From contig NZ_WOWO01000002.1 in NCBI RefSeq assembly GCF_009831455.1, positions 372,001-436,000 of the forward strand: a stretch of DNA of 64,000 bases, given 5' to 3'. The stretch comes from Salinirussus salinus. GTDB lineage: Archaea > Halobacteriota > Halobacteria > Halobacteriales > Haloarculaceae. A program made the position numbers and the translations under genes. How positions within the stretch are numbered: position 1 is the first letter of the stretch; each line of letters opens with the position of its first letter. Shown here in pieces: positions 30,378 to 38,593 of the stretch. A model generated the notes under the pieces. That model ran no database searches. It was not told the DNA's origin and worked only from the letters and a program-made list of their open reading frames with translations.

Positions 30378-31031
30378 CTACCTCAGCTGGCCGCGCTGTT
30401 TCCGCCGGTAGAGCACGAAGGAGTAGACGGTCGCCAACAGCGCCGCGGCGGCGACCGGGGCGATGACGATCACCTCGAAGTACCCGGGGAACGCAAGCGC
30501 GGCAAGCGACGCCAGTCCGGCGAGTTTGAACAGCACACCGGCCCGCTCGTGAGTCCTGTCCCAGACCTCCTCGTCCGAGAGCGTCCAGGGCGTCCGGATG
30601 CCGACGAACCAGTTCTGTTTGGCGTTCTCGATGACGTAGCCCGCAACGACGAACGTGGCCGCGAGCAGCGGGACGACGACCGCGGCCAGGTCGAACCGGT
30701 AGCCGATGTTGTACGCGAGCACGAGCCCGTGGACGTACGCAAGGATGCCGACGGTGAACACCACGAAGAAGTCGTAGTACCGCTGGAACCGCTCGACGTT
30801 CCTGCCCAGCGGGTCGATGGCCGGAACGGCCTTGAACAACAGGAGGACGGCGACAGCCACTCCGGGCAGCAGCGCTACTGCGAGCGGCCGGGCGAGGTAA
30901 CCGTCGGGCTCGCCGGCCGCGCTGAAGTGGACTGCCATCCGCTCGGGGAGCCGCGGGTACAGCAGTGCCGCGGCGAGGACCATCAGGAGGACGATGCCAC
31001 CGCCCGCAAGGTCGCGTCGGTCGAGGTTCAT
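30378..31031 (-). CDS. SdpI/DUF1648 family membrane protein
   Basis: 217 residues. An N-terminal DUF1648 unit (first span VLLMVLAAALLYPRLPERM, then HFSAAGEPDGYL) is followed by an SdpI-like domain with NWFVGIRTPWTLSDEEVWDRTHE. Five to six membrane spans are predicted. Bacterial SdpI gives immunity to a toxic peptide; archaeal relatives have no proven role. A TATA-like CAGTTTAAACG about 25-30 bp before the ATG supports the start. Confidence 0.82.
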   Translation of the reverse strand: MNLDRRDLAGGGIVLLMVLAAALLYPRLPERMAVHFSAAGEPDGYLARPLAVALLPGVAVAVLLLFKAVPAIDPLGRNVERFQRYYDFFVVFTVGILAYVHGLVLAYNIGYRFDLAAVVVPLLAATFVVAGYVIENAKQNWFVGIRTPWTLSDEEVWDRTHERAGVLFKLAGLASLAALAFPGYFEVIVIAPVAAAALLATVYSFVLYRRKQRGQLR

Positions 31032-31096
31032 ATCCGACCGTTCGCGGTCCTGTCGTTTAAACTGGGCCGCGGAGTTACAGGGGCGTCAGTTCGTCG

Positions 31097-31115
31097 ATAA
31101 AAATAAGTGGGAAAA
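31097..31115 (-). terminator. T-rich terminator after the FAA hydrolase gene
   Basis: Read on the minus strand, two T-runs (GTTTT, then TTATTTTTAT) occur 36-55 bp past the FAA-hydrolase stop. Oligo-T tracts without a hairpin are the usual archaeal termination signal. Confidence 0.45.
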
Positions 31116-31150
31116 CACCTCGACCCGGACTCAGGGCCGCGGCCTTCCCG

Positions 31151-31921
31151 TCACTCGGAGACGGTGTGGGTCAGCCGGCCGACGCCCTCGACCTCGATGG
31201 TGACCTCGTCGCCGTCGGCGAGCGGGCCGACGCCCTCCGGGGTTCCGGTCGCGATCACGTCGCCCGGCTCCAGCGTGAGGTAGGTCGTGATCTCCGCGAT
31301 GAGCTCCGGAATAGAGAAGATCAGGTGGGTCCGGTCGGAGTCCTGCTTGACCTCGCCGTTGTGCAGCAGCCGGATGCCCGCGTCGTCGGGGACGTGCTCG
31401 GGGTCGGCGACGACCGGACCGACCGGGGCGGCGTTGTCGAAGGCCTTGCCCCGGACCCAGTTCTGTTCCTGGCGCTGGTCGTCCCGGTTCGAGACGTCGT
31501 CGACGCAGGTGTAGCCCGCGACGACGTCCATCGCCTCCTCCTCGGGGACGTTGCGACACTGCTCGCCGATGACGACCCCGAGTTCGGCCTCGTAGTCGAC
31601 CCGTTCCTTGCCCGCCGGGAGGGGGACCTCACCGCCGTGACTGGCCAGGGCGTTCGGCCCCTTCAGAAAGAGCAGCGGCCGGTCGGGGAGGTCCGAATCC
31701 TGCTCGTCGGCGTGGTCGGCGTAGTTCAGGCCGATGCAGACGATCTTCGAGGGCTCGACCGGCGGGAGCACGTCGACATCTTCGGGGTCGTAGGTCCGCC
31801 CCGCAGCGCGGATCTCGCCGCCGGAGCCGCAGGTCGCGGTGTTTGCGGGAGCGCCGGTCTCGTCGACCCACTCGCCGGTGCGCACGGTGCCCGCGGCGTC
31901 GCGGAACCTGACGCGTTTCAT
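31151..31921 (-). CDS. Fumarylacetoacetate hydrolase family protein
   Basis: 256 residues. The FAH fold is marked by KIVCIGLNYADHADE (about 59-73), FLKGPNAL, the metal-binding DYEAELGVVIG (Asp/Glu ligands) and a conserved GDVIATGTPEGVGPL near the C-terminus. Members cleave C-C bonds or decarboxylate oxoacids in aromatic and related breakdown. The substrate cannot be read. A TATA-like GCCTAATCC lies about 25-30 bp before the ATG. There is no catabolic operon around it. Confidence 0.9.
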   Translation of the reverse strand: MKRVRFRDAAGTVRTGEWVDETGAPANTATCGSGGEIRAAGRTYDPEDVDVLPPVEPSKIVCIGLNYADHADEQDSDLPDRPLLFLKGPNALASHGGEVPLPAGKERVDYEAELGVVIGEQCRNVPEEEAMDVVAGYTCVDDVSNRDDQRQEQNWVRGKAFDNAAPVGPVVADPEHVPDDAGIRLLHNGEVKQDSDRTHLIFSIPELIAEITTYLTLEPGDVIATGTPEGVGPLADGDEVTIEVEGVGRLTHTVSE

Positions 31922-32010
31922 ACACCCTCTTTCCGGTGGGGGGGATTAGGCGTTTGCGGCTCCGAACCACCGGCTCCCCGTCTCATCCCACTGGTTCCGG
32001 CACAGAACAG

Positions 32011-32571
32011 TCAGATCTCCTGGAAGGCGGTCTCGTAGTCGTGCTCCAGAAGGTCGTCGAGACTCTCGTCGACCTCCTCGCGGAGCGTCCGGAGCTCCTC
32101 GGTCAGCTCCTGGTACTCCGTACTAGAATGGTGGTCGATATCCGGCGACGCCTCGAGCGCGGCTCGCTTGGAGGCCAGCGAGAACAGCTCCCGGCTGCGC
32201 TCGTCGTACTCGGCGCGCTGGAGGAGCACGTCGATGACGGACTCGAGTTCGGCCTGTGAGACCGGCTTCGTCAGGTAGTCGTCGAAGGGCAGGTCGACGA
32301 TGTCCGCCGCCGGGTCGACGGCGGTGAGCATCGCCACCTGGGGGTCGTGGCCCCGGGCACGGAACTCCCGCAGCAGTTCGTCGCCGGCCATCCCCGGCAT
32401 CCGCCGGTCGAGGAAGACGACGTCGACCGCCTCGTCTATCACTCCCAGCGCCTCCTCGCCGCCGCTCGCAGTCCGCACCTCGCAGGTGTCGGCCAGCCAG
32501 AGCTCGTACACCTCCAGCAGGTCCGGCTCGTCGTCCACGAGCAGCACGGTCGGGTCGTCAGCGTCGCTCAT
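32011..32571 (-). CDS. HalX-domain response regulator
   Basis: 186 residues. The receiver domain (about 1-115) has the acidic pocket LVDDEPD, the phosphoacceptor Asp in VVFLDRRMPG and the Lys in DYLTKPV. The C-terminal 65 residues, with RSRELFSLASKRAALEA and a helical ELTEELRTLREEVDE, form a HalX domain, a haloarchaeal output module of unknown mechanism. There is no DNA-binding HTH and no adjacent kinase. The ATG at 32571 is used; a longer start at 32607 would begin inside the promoter region. Confidence 0.85.
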   Translation of the reverse strand: MSDADDPTVLLVDDEPDLLEVYELWLADTCEVRTASGGEEALGVIDEAVDVVFLDRRMPGMAGDELLREFRARGHDPQVAMLTAVDPAADIVDLPFDDYLTKPVSQAELESVIDVLLQRAEYDERSRELFSLASKRAALEASPDIDHHSSTEYQELTEELRTLREEVDESLDDLLEHDYETAFQEI

Positions 32572-32706
32572 GTGACCCCATTTACCAACTGTTATTGGCG
32601 GCCACACTCAAAGCTATCGGGGCGAGTATCGACGGTGAAAATCGCGGGTGCGTGGCTTCCGGGAGCGCCCCCCGGATTCTTGACCCCTCGCCTGCGAGTC
32701 GTTTCC

Positions 32707-33390
32707 ATGCCATTCGACCCGGAAGCCGTTTCGACGGTTACCTTCGACTCCTACAGCACGGTCGTCGATGTGGACGCGGCCGAGCGGGCTCTCGCGGACC
32801 GTGTGGACGGTGATCCCCGGCCGGTCTCGCGACTCTGGCGCTCCCGGTCGCTGATGTACACGATGATCGCGAACTTCGTCGACGCCTACCAGCCCTTCTA
32901 CGAGATGAACCGCGACGCGCTGACCTACGCGCTGGCGGCCTACGGCGTCGACGCCACCGAGGAGGAGCGCGACGAGATCCTCGCAGTCTACCACGAACTC
33001 GATGTCTTCGAGGACGTGCGGGACGGGATGGAGCGGCTCCGCGACGCCGGCTACCCGCTGTATGTCGTTTCCAACGGCAACCCCGAGATGCTCGACTCGA
33101 TGGTCGAACACGCCGGGGTCGGCGACCTGCTCGAGGACACTGTCAGTGCCGACGAGGTCGAGACGTTCAAGCCACACCCCGAGATCTACCGCCACGCCGC
33201 CGCCCGGACGGGGACGCCGGTCGACGGGATCGTCCACGTCAGCGCCGGCCAGTTCGACATCGCCGGCGCGGTCCACGCCGGGATGCAGGGTGCCTGGCTC
33301 AACCGCGGGGACCGCCCACAGGAGGTGTTCGGTCCCCAGCCCGACACCGTCGCTGGCTCCATCCACGACGTCGCCGACGCGCTGGAGTGA
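32707..33390 (+). CDS. HAD-superfamily hydrolase, haloacid dehalogenase type II
   Basis: 227 residues. The nucleophile motif is TFDSYSTVVDVD (about 11-22), where the usual Gly of DxxGT is Ser. Motif II is VVSNGNPEML, the motif III Lys is in ETFKPHPEIY, and the C-terminal HVSAGQFDIAGAVHAGMQGAWLNR matches the type II dehalogenase block. Biochemical substrate unknown; many archaeal members are general phosphatases or dehalogenases. It is convergent with a small membrane protein gene that begins the next base after its stop. Confidence 0.85.
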   Translation: MPFDPEAVSTVTFDSYSTVVDVDAAERALADRVDGDPRPVSRLWRSRSLMYTMIANFVDAYQPFYEMNRDALTYALAAYGVDATEEERDEILAVYHELDVFEDVRDGMERLRDAGYPLYVVSNGNPEMLDSMVEHAGVGDLLEDTVSADEVETFKPHPEIYRHAAARTGTPVDGIVHVSAGQFDIAGAVHAGMQGAWLNRGDRPQEVFGPQPDTVAGSIHDVADALE

Positions 33391-33711
33391 TCAGAGCAAC
33401 CGGAGCAGCCACCGCCCGGAGTGGGCCACCAGCAAGGCGGAGCCGACCAGTAGCAGCGCGCCGATGGCCGCCTGCTCGCGGACCGACCGGCGCAACCCGG
33501 TCGCCTCGGCGCCGAGGTCACCGTCCAACTCGGGGTCCAGGTCCCGGTTCGAGAGCCCCCCCGGGGCGCCCGCGGTCGGCTCCGCGCCCTGCCACCGGCG
33601 GTAGGCCTGGAGACACCAGAGCCCGCCGGTCCGGAGCCCGAGTAGCCCGGCGACGAAGGGCAGACCGAAAAAGAGGAACGTCGCCCAGAGGTCGGGTGAG
33701 GGAGTCGTCAT
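33391..33711 (-). CDS. Small membrane protein, unknown
   Basis: 106 residues with two membrane spans (DLWATFLFFGLPFVAGLLGL near the N-terminus and AAIGALLLVGSALLVAH near the C-terminus). An acidic loop between them reads SNRDLDPELDGDLGAE. No family is recognised with confidence. The start MTTPSPD was chosen over one at 33819 because the longer version runs into the start of the divergent ASCH gene. Confidence 0.6.
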   Translation of the reverse strand: MTTPSPDLWATFLFFGLPFVAGLLGLRTGGLWCLQAYRRWQGAEPTAGAPGGLSNRDLDPELDGDLGAEATGLRRSVREQAAIGALLLVGSALLVAHSGRWLLRLL

Positions 33712-33796
33712 CGGCAGAGGTTGGGGCGGGGGCCTCGAATGGCTTGCGACCCGCAGCCTGCGGGACGGTTTTGTCGCTGGAAGCCCAACCGCGGGT

Positions 33797-34108
33797 ATGG
33801 GAGAGATCGACCCAGACACGCTGCTGCCCAGCCCGCGGATGCGCGACCAGGCCCGCGAGGGCGAGGTGACACAGGTCCACCGCGGCGACCGTTACGCCGA
33901 GGAAGGTGACACCTTCAACATCGACGGCGAGACCTTCGAGGTCGTGGACGTTCGCGAGCGGAAGCTGGGTGACATGACCGACGAGGACGCCCGCCGGGAG
34001 GGTGCCCGGGACCTGGAGCACTACCGGGAGATCCTCGACCGGGCCCACGAGAACTTCGAGTGGGACGACGACAGCGACGTCGTCCTGCACAGGTTCGAAG
34101 CGCAGTAG
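33797..34108 (+). CDS. ASCH-like small protein
   Basis: 103 residues. The pattern LLPSPRMRDQAREGEVTQVHRGDRYAEEGD followed by FNIDGETFEVVDVRERKLGDM resembles the ASCH/PUA-like beta-barrel fold, thought to bind RNA or nucleotides. A TATA-like GGTTTTGTC sits about 25-30 bp before the ATG. The last five codons and stop are repeated 104 bp downstream as part of a 45-bp direct repeat. Confidence 0.65.
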   Translation: MGEIDPDTLLPSPRMRDQAREGEVTQVHRGDRYAEEGDTFNIDGETFEVVDVRERKLGDMTDEDARREGARDLEHYREILDRAHENFEWDDDSDVVLHRFEAQ

Positions 34109-34136
34109 CCAGTGCAGGGAGCGAAGCGACCGAACC
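34092..34136 (+). repeat. 45-bp direct repeat, copy 1 (3' end of the ASCH-like gene)
   Basis: This copy covers the last five codons and stop of the ASCH-like gene plus 28 bp downstream. It matches 34196-34240 at 44 of 45 positions; the mismatch is at 34131 (C against T). Confidence 0.9.
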
Positions 34137-34195
34137 GGACCTGCCTTCGAATCCCGGGAGTCGCAGCGGTCCGGGGCAACCGACCGTCTCCCTCC

Positions 34196-34240
34196 GGTTC
34201 GAAGCGCAGTAGCCAGTGCAGGGAGCGAAGCGACTGAACC
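34196..34240 (+). repeat. 45-bp direct repeat, copy 2
   Basis: Second copy, 104 bp downstream, again reading F-E-A-Q-stop in the same orientation but with no gene in front of it. The 59 bp between the copies and the sequence after copy 2 are unrelated, so this is not a simple 104-bp tandem duplication. Confidence 0.9.
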
Positions 34241-34331
34241 GAGTCCGCCTGGCTCGGGAACCGCCACGGCCGGCGGCGTGAAGCAGCCAGACGTGTGAGA
34301 CACGGCGCGCGGACCGAATATGTCGGCTGCC

Positions 34332-34724
34332 CTACGAGGTGGCGCAGCCGTTCATCACCATAACCTCGTCGGGCTCGATCGTGACGTTGAGTTCCGGTGA
34401 GTCACAGGAGGCCGGAACGGAGTACGTCCGGGTGACGCTCCGGCCATCCTGTATCGAGACCCGGACCTCCGTCGGAGTCCCGACGAACGACTCCGACTCG
34501 TCGCCCTCGCCCGGAGCCAGCGCATACGACCCGCTGAACAACTCCGTCGACCCCCGGCTGGCGGTGACTGTGACCCGGACCGACTCGTCGAGGGCGTTGG
34601 TCACGAACACCTCCAGTTGCGGCTTGTGTTCCGTGGACCCGCTCCCCCCCAGGAGCGAGGATCAACCCGCGAGTACCCCTGCACCTCCCGAAGCCCCACC
34701 CAGGAGGAACTGTCGTCGGTTCAT
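34332..34724 (-). pseudogene. Tat/lipoprotein gene with a TGA stop at the lipobox cysteine
   Basis: From an ATG at 34724 the frame encodes MNRRQFLLGGASGGAGVLAG, a twin-arginine-type signal with a lipobox. The next codon (34662-34664) is TGA where LAGC would need TGC or TGT. The same frame then continues with SSLLGGSGSTEHKPQ and a secreted-looking beta-rich domain of about 100 residues to 34332. A single base change would restore an intact lipoprotein of about 130 residues. As it stands the gene is probably inactive or yields only a cytoplasmic fragment from an internal GTG (34610). A sequencing error is possible. Confidence 0.75.
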
Positions 34725-34941
34725 ACGAGAGGGTCCCGCCAACTCGCGGAAAACCTACTGGAGGCTCAAACCGTGGTTTGTCCCTCGGCTCACCTTCGAC
34801 ACGTGCCGTGGTAAGTACCGGCGGCGACCCGGACCGCGCTCGGCGCTTCTCCCTCGGCGGCGGACAGGTCGACCGGTCGAACCGGCACGGACGTCCGGCC
34901 GACCGAACGGTTTTTTCCCGGCCGCGGGCAACCGGCGTGCG

Positions 34942-35688
34942 ATGAACGGACTCGTGGTCGGGGCCGGCGAGATGGGACGGTGGCTCGTCGACGTGCTCGG
35001 GGATGCTGGTTTCGAGGTCGGCGTCGGCGACGCCGACCCCGACGTGGCGAGCGCGCTCGCGGACGCCGTGGCCGGCGTCCGGGCTGTCCCGCTCGAGGGT
35101 GCCGACCGCCCGACCGAGGGGGAGTTCGACCTCGTTTGCGTCGCGGTCCCGATCCCGGCTGCTGAAGGCGCCATCGCCGACGCCGCCCCGCTCGCCGACC
35201 TGGCCCTGCTGGACGTCACGGGGACGATGACCGACCCCGTGGCTGCGATGCGCGAGCACGCCCCCGGCCGCGAGCGCGTGAGCCTCCATCCCCTCTTCGC
35301 TGCCGACGCCGAACCCGGCAACGTGGCCGTGGTTGCTGACGCTGCCGGCCCCGTCACGGACGCCGTCCGGGAGACGCTCGCCGAGCGGGACAACCACCTC
35401 TTCGAGACGACCCCCGCCGAACACGACCGGGCGATGGAGACCGTCCAGGCGCGCGTCCACGCGGCCGTGCTCGCCTACGGGCTCGCCGCCGAGGAGGTGC
35501 CCGAGGAGTTTCACACCCCGGTCTCGGCCGGCCTCACGGAACTCGTCGAGCGGGTGACCGGCGGCGATGGCCGCGTCTACGCCGACATCCAGGCGGCCTT
35601 CGGCGGCGCGGATGACGTCGCCGACGCCGCGCGCCGGGTGGCCGAGGCCGACCGCGAGACCTTCCGGCAGCTCTACGAGGACCTATGA
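34942..35688 (+). CDS. tyrA: Prephenate dehydrogenase (TyrA-like)
   Basis: 248 residues. The NAD site VVGAGEMGRWLVDVL (about 5-19) is followed by an acidic strand end (GDADPD). The family segments VAVPI, DVTGTMTDPVAAM, and the catalytic-His region RVSLHPLFA fit prephenate dehydrogenase, which makes 4-hydroxyphenylpyruvate for tyrosine. It is on the short side for the family. A T-rich TATA-like element lies about 30 bp upstream of the ATG. It overlaps the next gene by 4 bp (ATGA). Confidence 0.85.
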   Translation: MNGLVVGAGEMGRWLVDVLGDAGFEVGVGDADPDVASALADAVAGVRAVPLEGADRPTEGEFDLVCVAVPIPAAEGAIADAAPLADLALLDVTGTMTDPVAAMREHAPGRERVSLHPLFAADAEPGNVAVVADAAGPVTDAVRETLAERDNHLFETTPAEHDRAMETVQARVHAAVLAYGLAAEEVPEEFHTPVSAGLTELVERVTGGDGRVYADIQAAFGGADDVADAARRVAEADRETFRQLYEDL

Positions 35689-37169
35689 ACGAGAGTCAGC
35701 GCCAGGGCGTCCTCGACAACGCCCGGTACCTCCGGCGGGTCCGTCCGCTCGACCCCGAGGAGATCGCCGAGTACGTCGAGGGTCGACCGCACCCCGCGGC
35801 CGTCAGGCAGGTGCTCCGGGAACACGCCGTCGAGTTGAGCCTGTTCGAGCGCGAGGACGGCACCTTCGTCCCCGTCGAAGGCGGGCCAGCCGGCGAGGCG
35901 GTGGACGCCGGCGGGGACGGCGAGGACTGGCGGGCCGACCTGGCCTTCGACGGCGTCGACGCGCTCCCGGAGCGGTACGCCCGCCGCCTCGAGGACCTGC
36001 TCGTCGCTGAGTTCGGTGCCGGCTGGCCCGACGGCGACTCCGGCGACCGCCTGCGCGAGCGAGTCCGGGCGTTCAAGGCCAGCTACCTCCGCGACGAGTC
36101 CGTCGAGTACGACCGGCTGACCGCGCTCGGTTACGCCGTCTACCACCTGCCCGCCTACTACGCGGCGGTCCAGTACGTCCTCGCCGAACTGGCCGCGGAC
36201 GGTCTACTCTCCGCGGAGCTGCGCGTGCTCGACGTCGGGGCGGGCGTGGGCGGACCCGCCCTCGGGCTCCACGACCTCCTGCCCGAGTGGACACTGGTCG
36301 ACTACCACGCGGTCGAGCCCAGCGCGGCCGCCGACGTGCTGACGGAACTCCTCGAGGAGACCGGGCGGAACTTCCACACGACCGTTCACCGCGAGCGCGC
36401 CGAGGCCTTCGACCCCGACCGCGAGGGACCGGTCGACGTCCTCCTCTTCGCGAACGTCCTCTCGGAACTCGAGGACGCCGCCGGAACCCTCGGCCGCTAC
36501 CTCGACGCGCTGGCCGACGGGGGAACGGCGGTGGCGCTGGCCCCGGCGGACCGCGAGACGGCCATCGGGCTCCGGGAGGTCGAACGCGCGGTCGAGCGGG
36601 ACGCCGGCGCGACCGTCTACGCGCCGACGCTGCGCCTGTGGCCCGGCGAGCACCCCGCCGGGGAGTGCTGGTCGTTCGACCGCAAGCCAGACATCGGGGT
36701 CCCGGCGATCCAGCGCCGCCTCGACGAGGGCGAGCGTGGCCGGAGGGCTGACGGTCCGGACGGGCGCTCGCCGGGTGACGGCGAGTTCGTCAACGTCGAC
36801 GTCCAGTACGCCTACAGCCTCCTCCGGACGGACGGCCGCGAGCAGGTTTCCTTCACTCCTGACCCCGACCGCGTGGCGAAGATGGCCGACAGCGAGCGCC
36901 ACGTCACCGACCGGGTCGACTGCGTCGGCGTGAAGCTCAGTCACGACCTCGGGTCCGGGAACCCGCTCTTTCTGGTGGGGGACGGCAGCGAGCGGGTGGA
37001 CCACTTCGCCGTGCTGACCGAGTCGACGACGCTGAACCGCACCCTCGAGGAAGCCGACTACGGTGCAGTCCTGTGGTTCGAGAACGTCCTGGTGCTCTGG
37101 AACGACGACGAGGGGGCGTACAACCTGGTCGTCGACGGGGAGACGGTCGTCGACCCCGTCGCGCGGTAG
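35685..37169 (+). CDS. Rsm22-family small-subunit rRNA methyltransferase-like protein
   Basis: 494 residues. A winged-helix-like N-terminus (about 1-65) precedes a class I methyltransferase core with YHLPAYYAAVQYVL and the SAM motif VLDVGAGVGGPALGL. FANVLSELEDA follows, and a C-terminal region has ECWSFDRKP. The Rsm22 family is linked to mitochondrial and small-subunit ribosome assembly. The role in archaea is inferred. The ATG overlaps the tyrA stop, an apparently unrelated functional pairing. Confidence 0.82.
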   Translation: MNESQRQGVLDNARYLRRVRPLDPEEIAEYVEGRPHPAAVRQVLREHAVELSLFEREDGTFVPVEGGPAGEAVDAGGDGEDWRADLAFDGVDALPERYARRLEDLLVAEFGAGWPDGDSGDRLRERVRAFKASYLRDESVEYDRLTALGYAVYHLPAYYAAVQYVLAELAADGLLSAELRVLDVGAGVGGPALGLHDLLPEWTLVDYHAVEPSAAADVLTELLEETGRNFHTTVHRERAEAFDPDREGPVDVLLFANVLSELEDAAGTLGRYLDALADGGTAVALAPADRETAIGLREVERAVERDAGATVYAPTLRLWPGEHPAGECWSFDRKPDIGVPAIQRRLDEGERGRRADGPDGRSPGDGEFVNVDVQYAYSLLRTDGREQVSFTPDPDRVAKMADSERHVTDRVDCVGVKLSHDLGSGNPLFLVGDGSERVDHFAVLTESTTLNRTLEEADYGAVLWFENVLVLWNDDEGAYNLVVDGETVVDPVAR

Positions 37170-37245
37170 GGTCGCCGCGGACCGGGGCCTGCTTGCGGCG
37201 ACCCCGGAGAGGTACCCTTTTGCGGCTTCCGGCCACAGCGGGCCC

Positions 37246-38028
37246 ATGGACGACCCCACGATCCTGCTGACCAACGACGACGGGATCGACGCCGCCGGGA
37301 TCCGGGCGCTGTACGACGCGCTCGGCGAGGTCGGCGACGTGACGGCCGTCGCCCCCGCGGACGACCAGAGCGCGGTCGGCCGGGCGCTCTCCTACTCCGT
37401 GACGGTCCACGAGCACGAGACCGGCTACGCCATCGAGGGGACGCCGGGGGACTGCGTGGTCGCGGGGTTGGAGGCGCTGGTCCCCGACGCCGACCTTGTG
37501 GTCGCCGGCTGTAACGAAGGGGCGAATCTCGGCGCGCACACGCTGGGACGGTCGGGAACGGTCAGCGCGGCCGTCGAGGCCACCTTCTTCGACGTGCCCG
37601 CCATCGCCGTCTCGATGTACTACCCCGTCGAGAAGGATATCTCGCTCGCGGAGGTCGACCCCGACCCCCAACTGTTCGCGGAGGCCGAACGGGTCGCGAC
37701 CTACCTCGCGGACCACGCGCCCGGTGCCGGCGTCTTCGAGCAGGCCGACTACCTGAACGTGAACGTCCCCATCCCCGAGCGCGCGACCGGGGAGATGCGC
37801 GTCACGCGCCCGTCCGAGGTGCACATGCTCGAAGCCAAGAAAGACGGCGAGGACATCGAACTGACAGACCCGATCTGGGAGCTGATGTCCGGAGGGGAGG
37901 TCCCCGACCCGCGTGGAACCGACCGTCGGGAAGTGCTGGAGGGCCACACCAGCGTCTCGCCGCTGACCGCTCCTCACACCACCGAACACCACGAGGCACT
38001 CGACGCGCTGGCCGAGACCTACAGCTGA
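37246..38028 (+). CDS. surE: 5'/3'-nucleotidase SurE
   Basis: 260 residues. The signature LLTNDDGIDAAGIRAL (about 7-22) carries the metal-binding Asp pair. Further conserved blocks are VAPADDQSAVGRALSY and VVAGCNEGANLGAHTLGRSGTV with the catalytic Asn and Ser. SurE dephosphorylates nucleoside monophosphates. A CCCTTTTGCGG element about 25-30 bp upstream of the ATG fits an archaeal promoter. Confidence 0.93.
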   Translation: MDDPTILLTNDDGIDAAGIRALYDALGEVGDVTAVAPADDQSAVGRALSYSVTVHEHETGYAIEGTPGDCVVAGLEALVPDADLVVAGCNEGANLGAHTLGRSGTVSAAVEATFFDVPAIAVSMYYPVEKDISLAEVDPDPQLFAEAERVATYLADHAPGAGVFEQADYLNVNVPIPERATGEMRVTRPSEVHMLEAKKDGEDIELTDPIWELMSGGEVPDPRGTDRREVLEGHTSVSPLTAPHTTEHHEALDALAETYS

Positions 38029-38074
38029 GCGGCTGTCGCGTGGCGGCCGCTGTCGACTCCCTATTCCTGTCCGC

Positions 38075-38377
38075 TCACTCCTCGAACCCCTGGCCGTAGC
38101 TGTCGACCACTTCGGCGACGGTCACCTCGTAGGCCTCGTACCACTCCTCCCACCGCCGCTTTGCCTCCAGGTGGTCGTCGTGCCCTGCGAAGGCCGCGAG
38201 CGCGTCTGTCGACTCCCACCGGTAGGTGACGAGCACCTCCTCCCCGTCCGGAGACTCCCAGGTGCGCCGCCCGCGGTAGCCCGACGTCGACTCCGCGGCG
38301 GCCTCGACGGTCGCGTTGAGCTCCCGGAACTCCTCGTCGAACTCGTTGGGCCTGAGTCGGAAGGTGACCAGGTACAC
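38075..38377 (-). CDS. Antibiotic-biosynthesis-monooxygenase-like (ABM) protein
   Basis: 100 residues with the ferredoxin-like dimeric alpha/beta-barrel pattern: YLVTFRLRPN, ESTSGYRGRRTWESPDGEEVLVTYRWES and a helix HLEAKRRWEEWYEAY. ABM proteins are heme-degrading or quinol-oxidising enzymes or simple stress proteins; no heme ligand is obvious. Before the insertion described at 38456-39296 this gene would have directly followed chorismate mutase on the same strand. Confidence 0.7.
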   Translation of the reverse strand: MYLVTFRLRPNEFDEEFRELNATVEAAAESTSGYRGRRTWESPDGEEVLVTYRWESTDALAAFAGHDDHLEAKRRWEEWYEAYEVTVAEVVDSYGQGFEE

Positions 38378-38422
38378 ATCCCTTCTGTGGCGGGGTAACC
38401 CAAAACGGTTCGTGTCCTGCCC

Positions 38423-38455
38423 TCAGCGCGACTCCCGCTGTTCGACCTTGTTCAG
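38423..38455 (-). repeat. Relic of the chorismate mutase 3' end (attL-like)
   Basis: On the minus strand these 33 bases read L-N-K-V-E-Q-R-E-S-R-stop, identical in protein to the end of the chorismate mutase 841 bp away. Codons are the GC-ending ones normal for this genome (AAG GTC GAA CAG CGG GAG TCG CGC TGA). It has no gene in front of it and marks the left boundary of an insertion. Confidence 0.85.
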
Positions 38456-38569
38456 GTCTCAAACTGACGTAACAAATTTCGTCTAAATGGCCGCTTTCTC
38501 CCCGGATCTTCCCAGATGACATCAGTGTGACTCGTCACCAGATTCGACGGAGTGCTCGAAAGCCCTTAG

Positions 38570-38589
38570 TGTAGTACGTGCGTACTACA
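38570..38589. promoter_or_regulatory. Operator palindrome in front of the toxin-antitoxin pair
   Basis: Perfect 9-bp arms TGTAGTACG and CGTACTACA flank a 2-bp centre and end 4 bp before the antitoxin ATG. This is the expected place and symmetry for a ribbon-helix-helix autorepressor. A CTTAGTG element just upstream is a weak TATA candidate. Confidence 0.7.
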
Positions 38590-38593
38590 AAGC

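Noticed and set aside
34137-34195. Possible tRNA 3'-end relic (CTTCGAATCCC resembles a T-loop) between the two 45-bp repeats
   Set aside because: The flanking bases do not form the required T-stem (the position before the loop is C, not G), no acceptor stem or CCA end is present, and no intact tRNA is in the window.
34662-34664. TGA at the lipobox read as selenocysteine
   Set aside because: Selenocysteine use is known in some methanogens and Asgard archaea, not in haloarchaea. A nonsense mutation or sequence error is the simpler reading.
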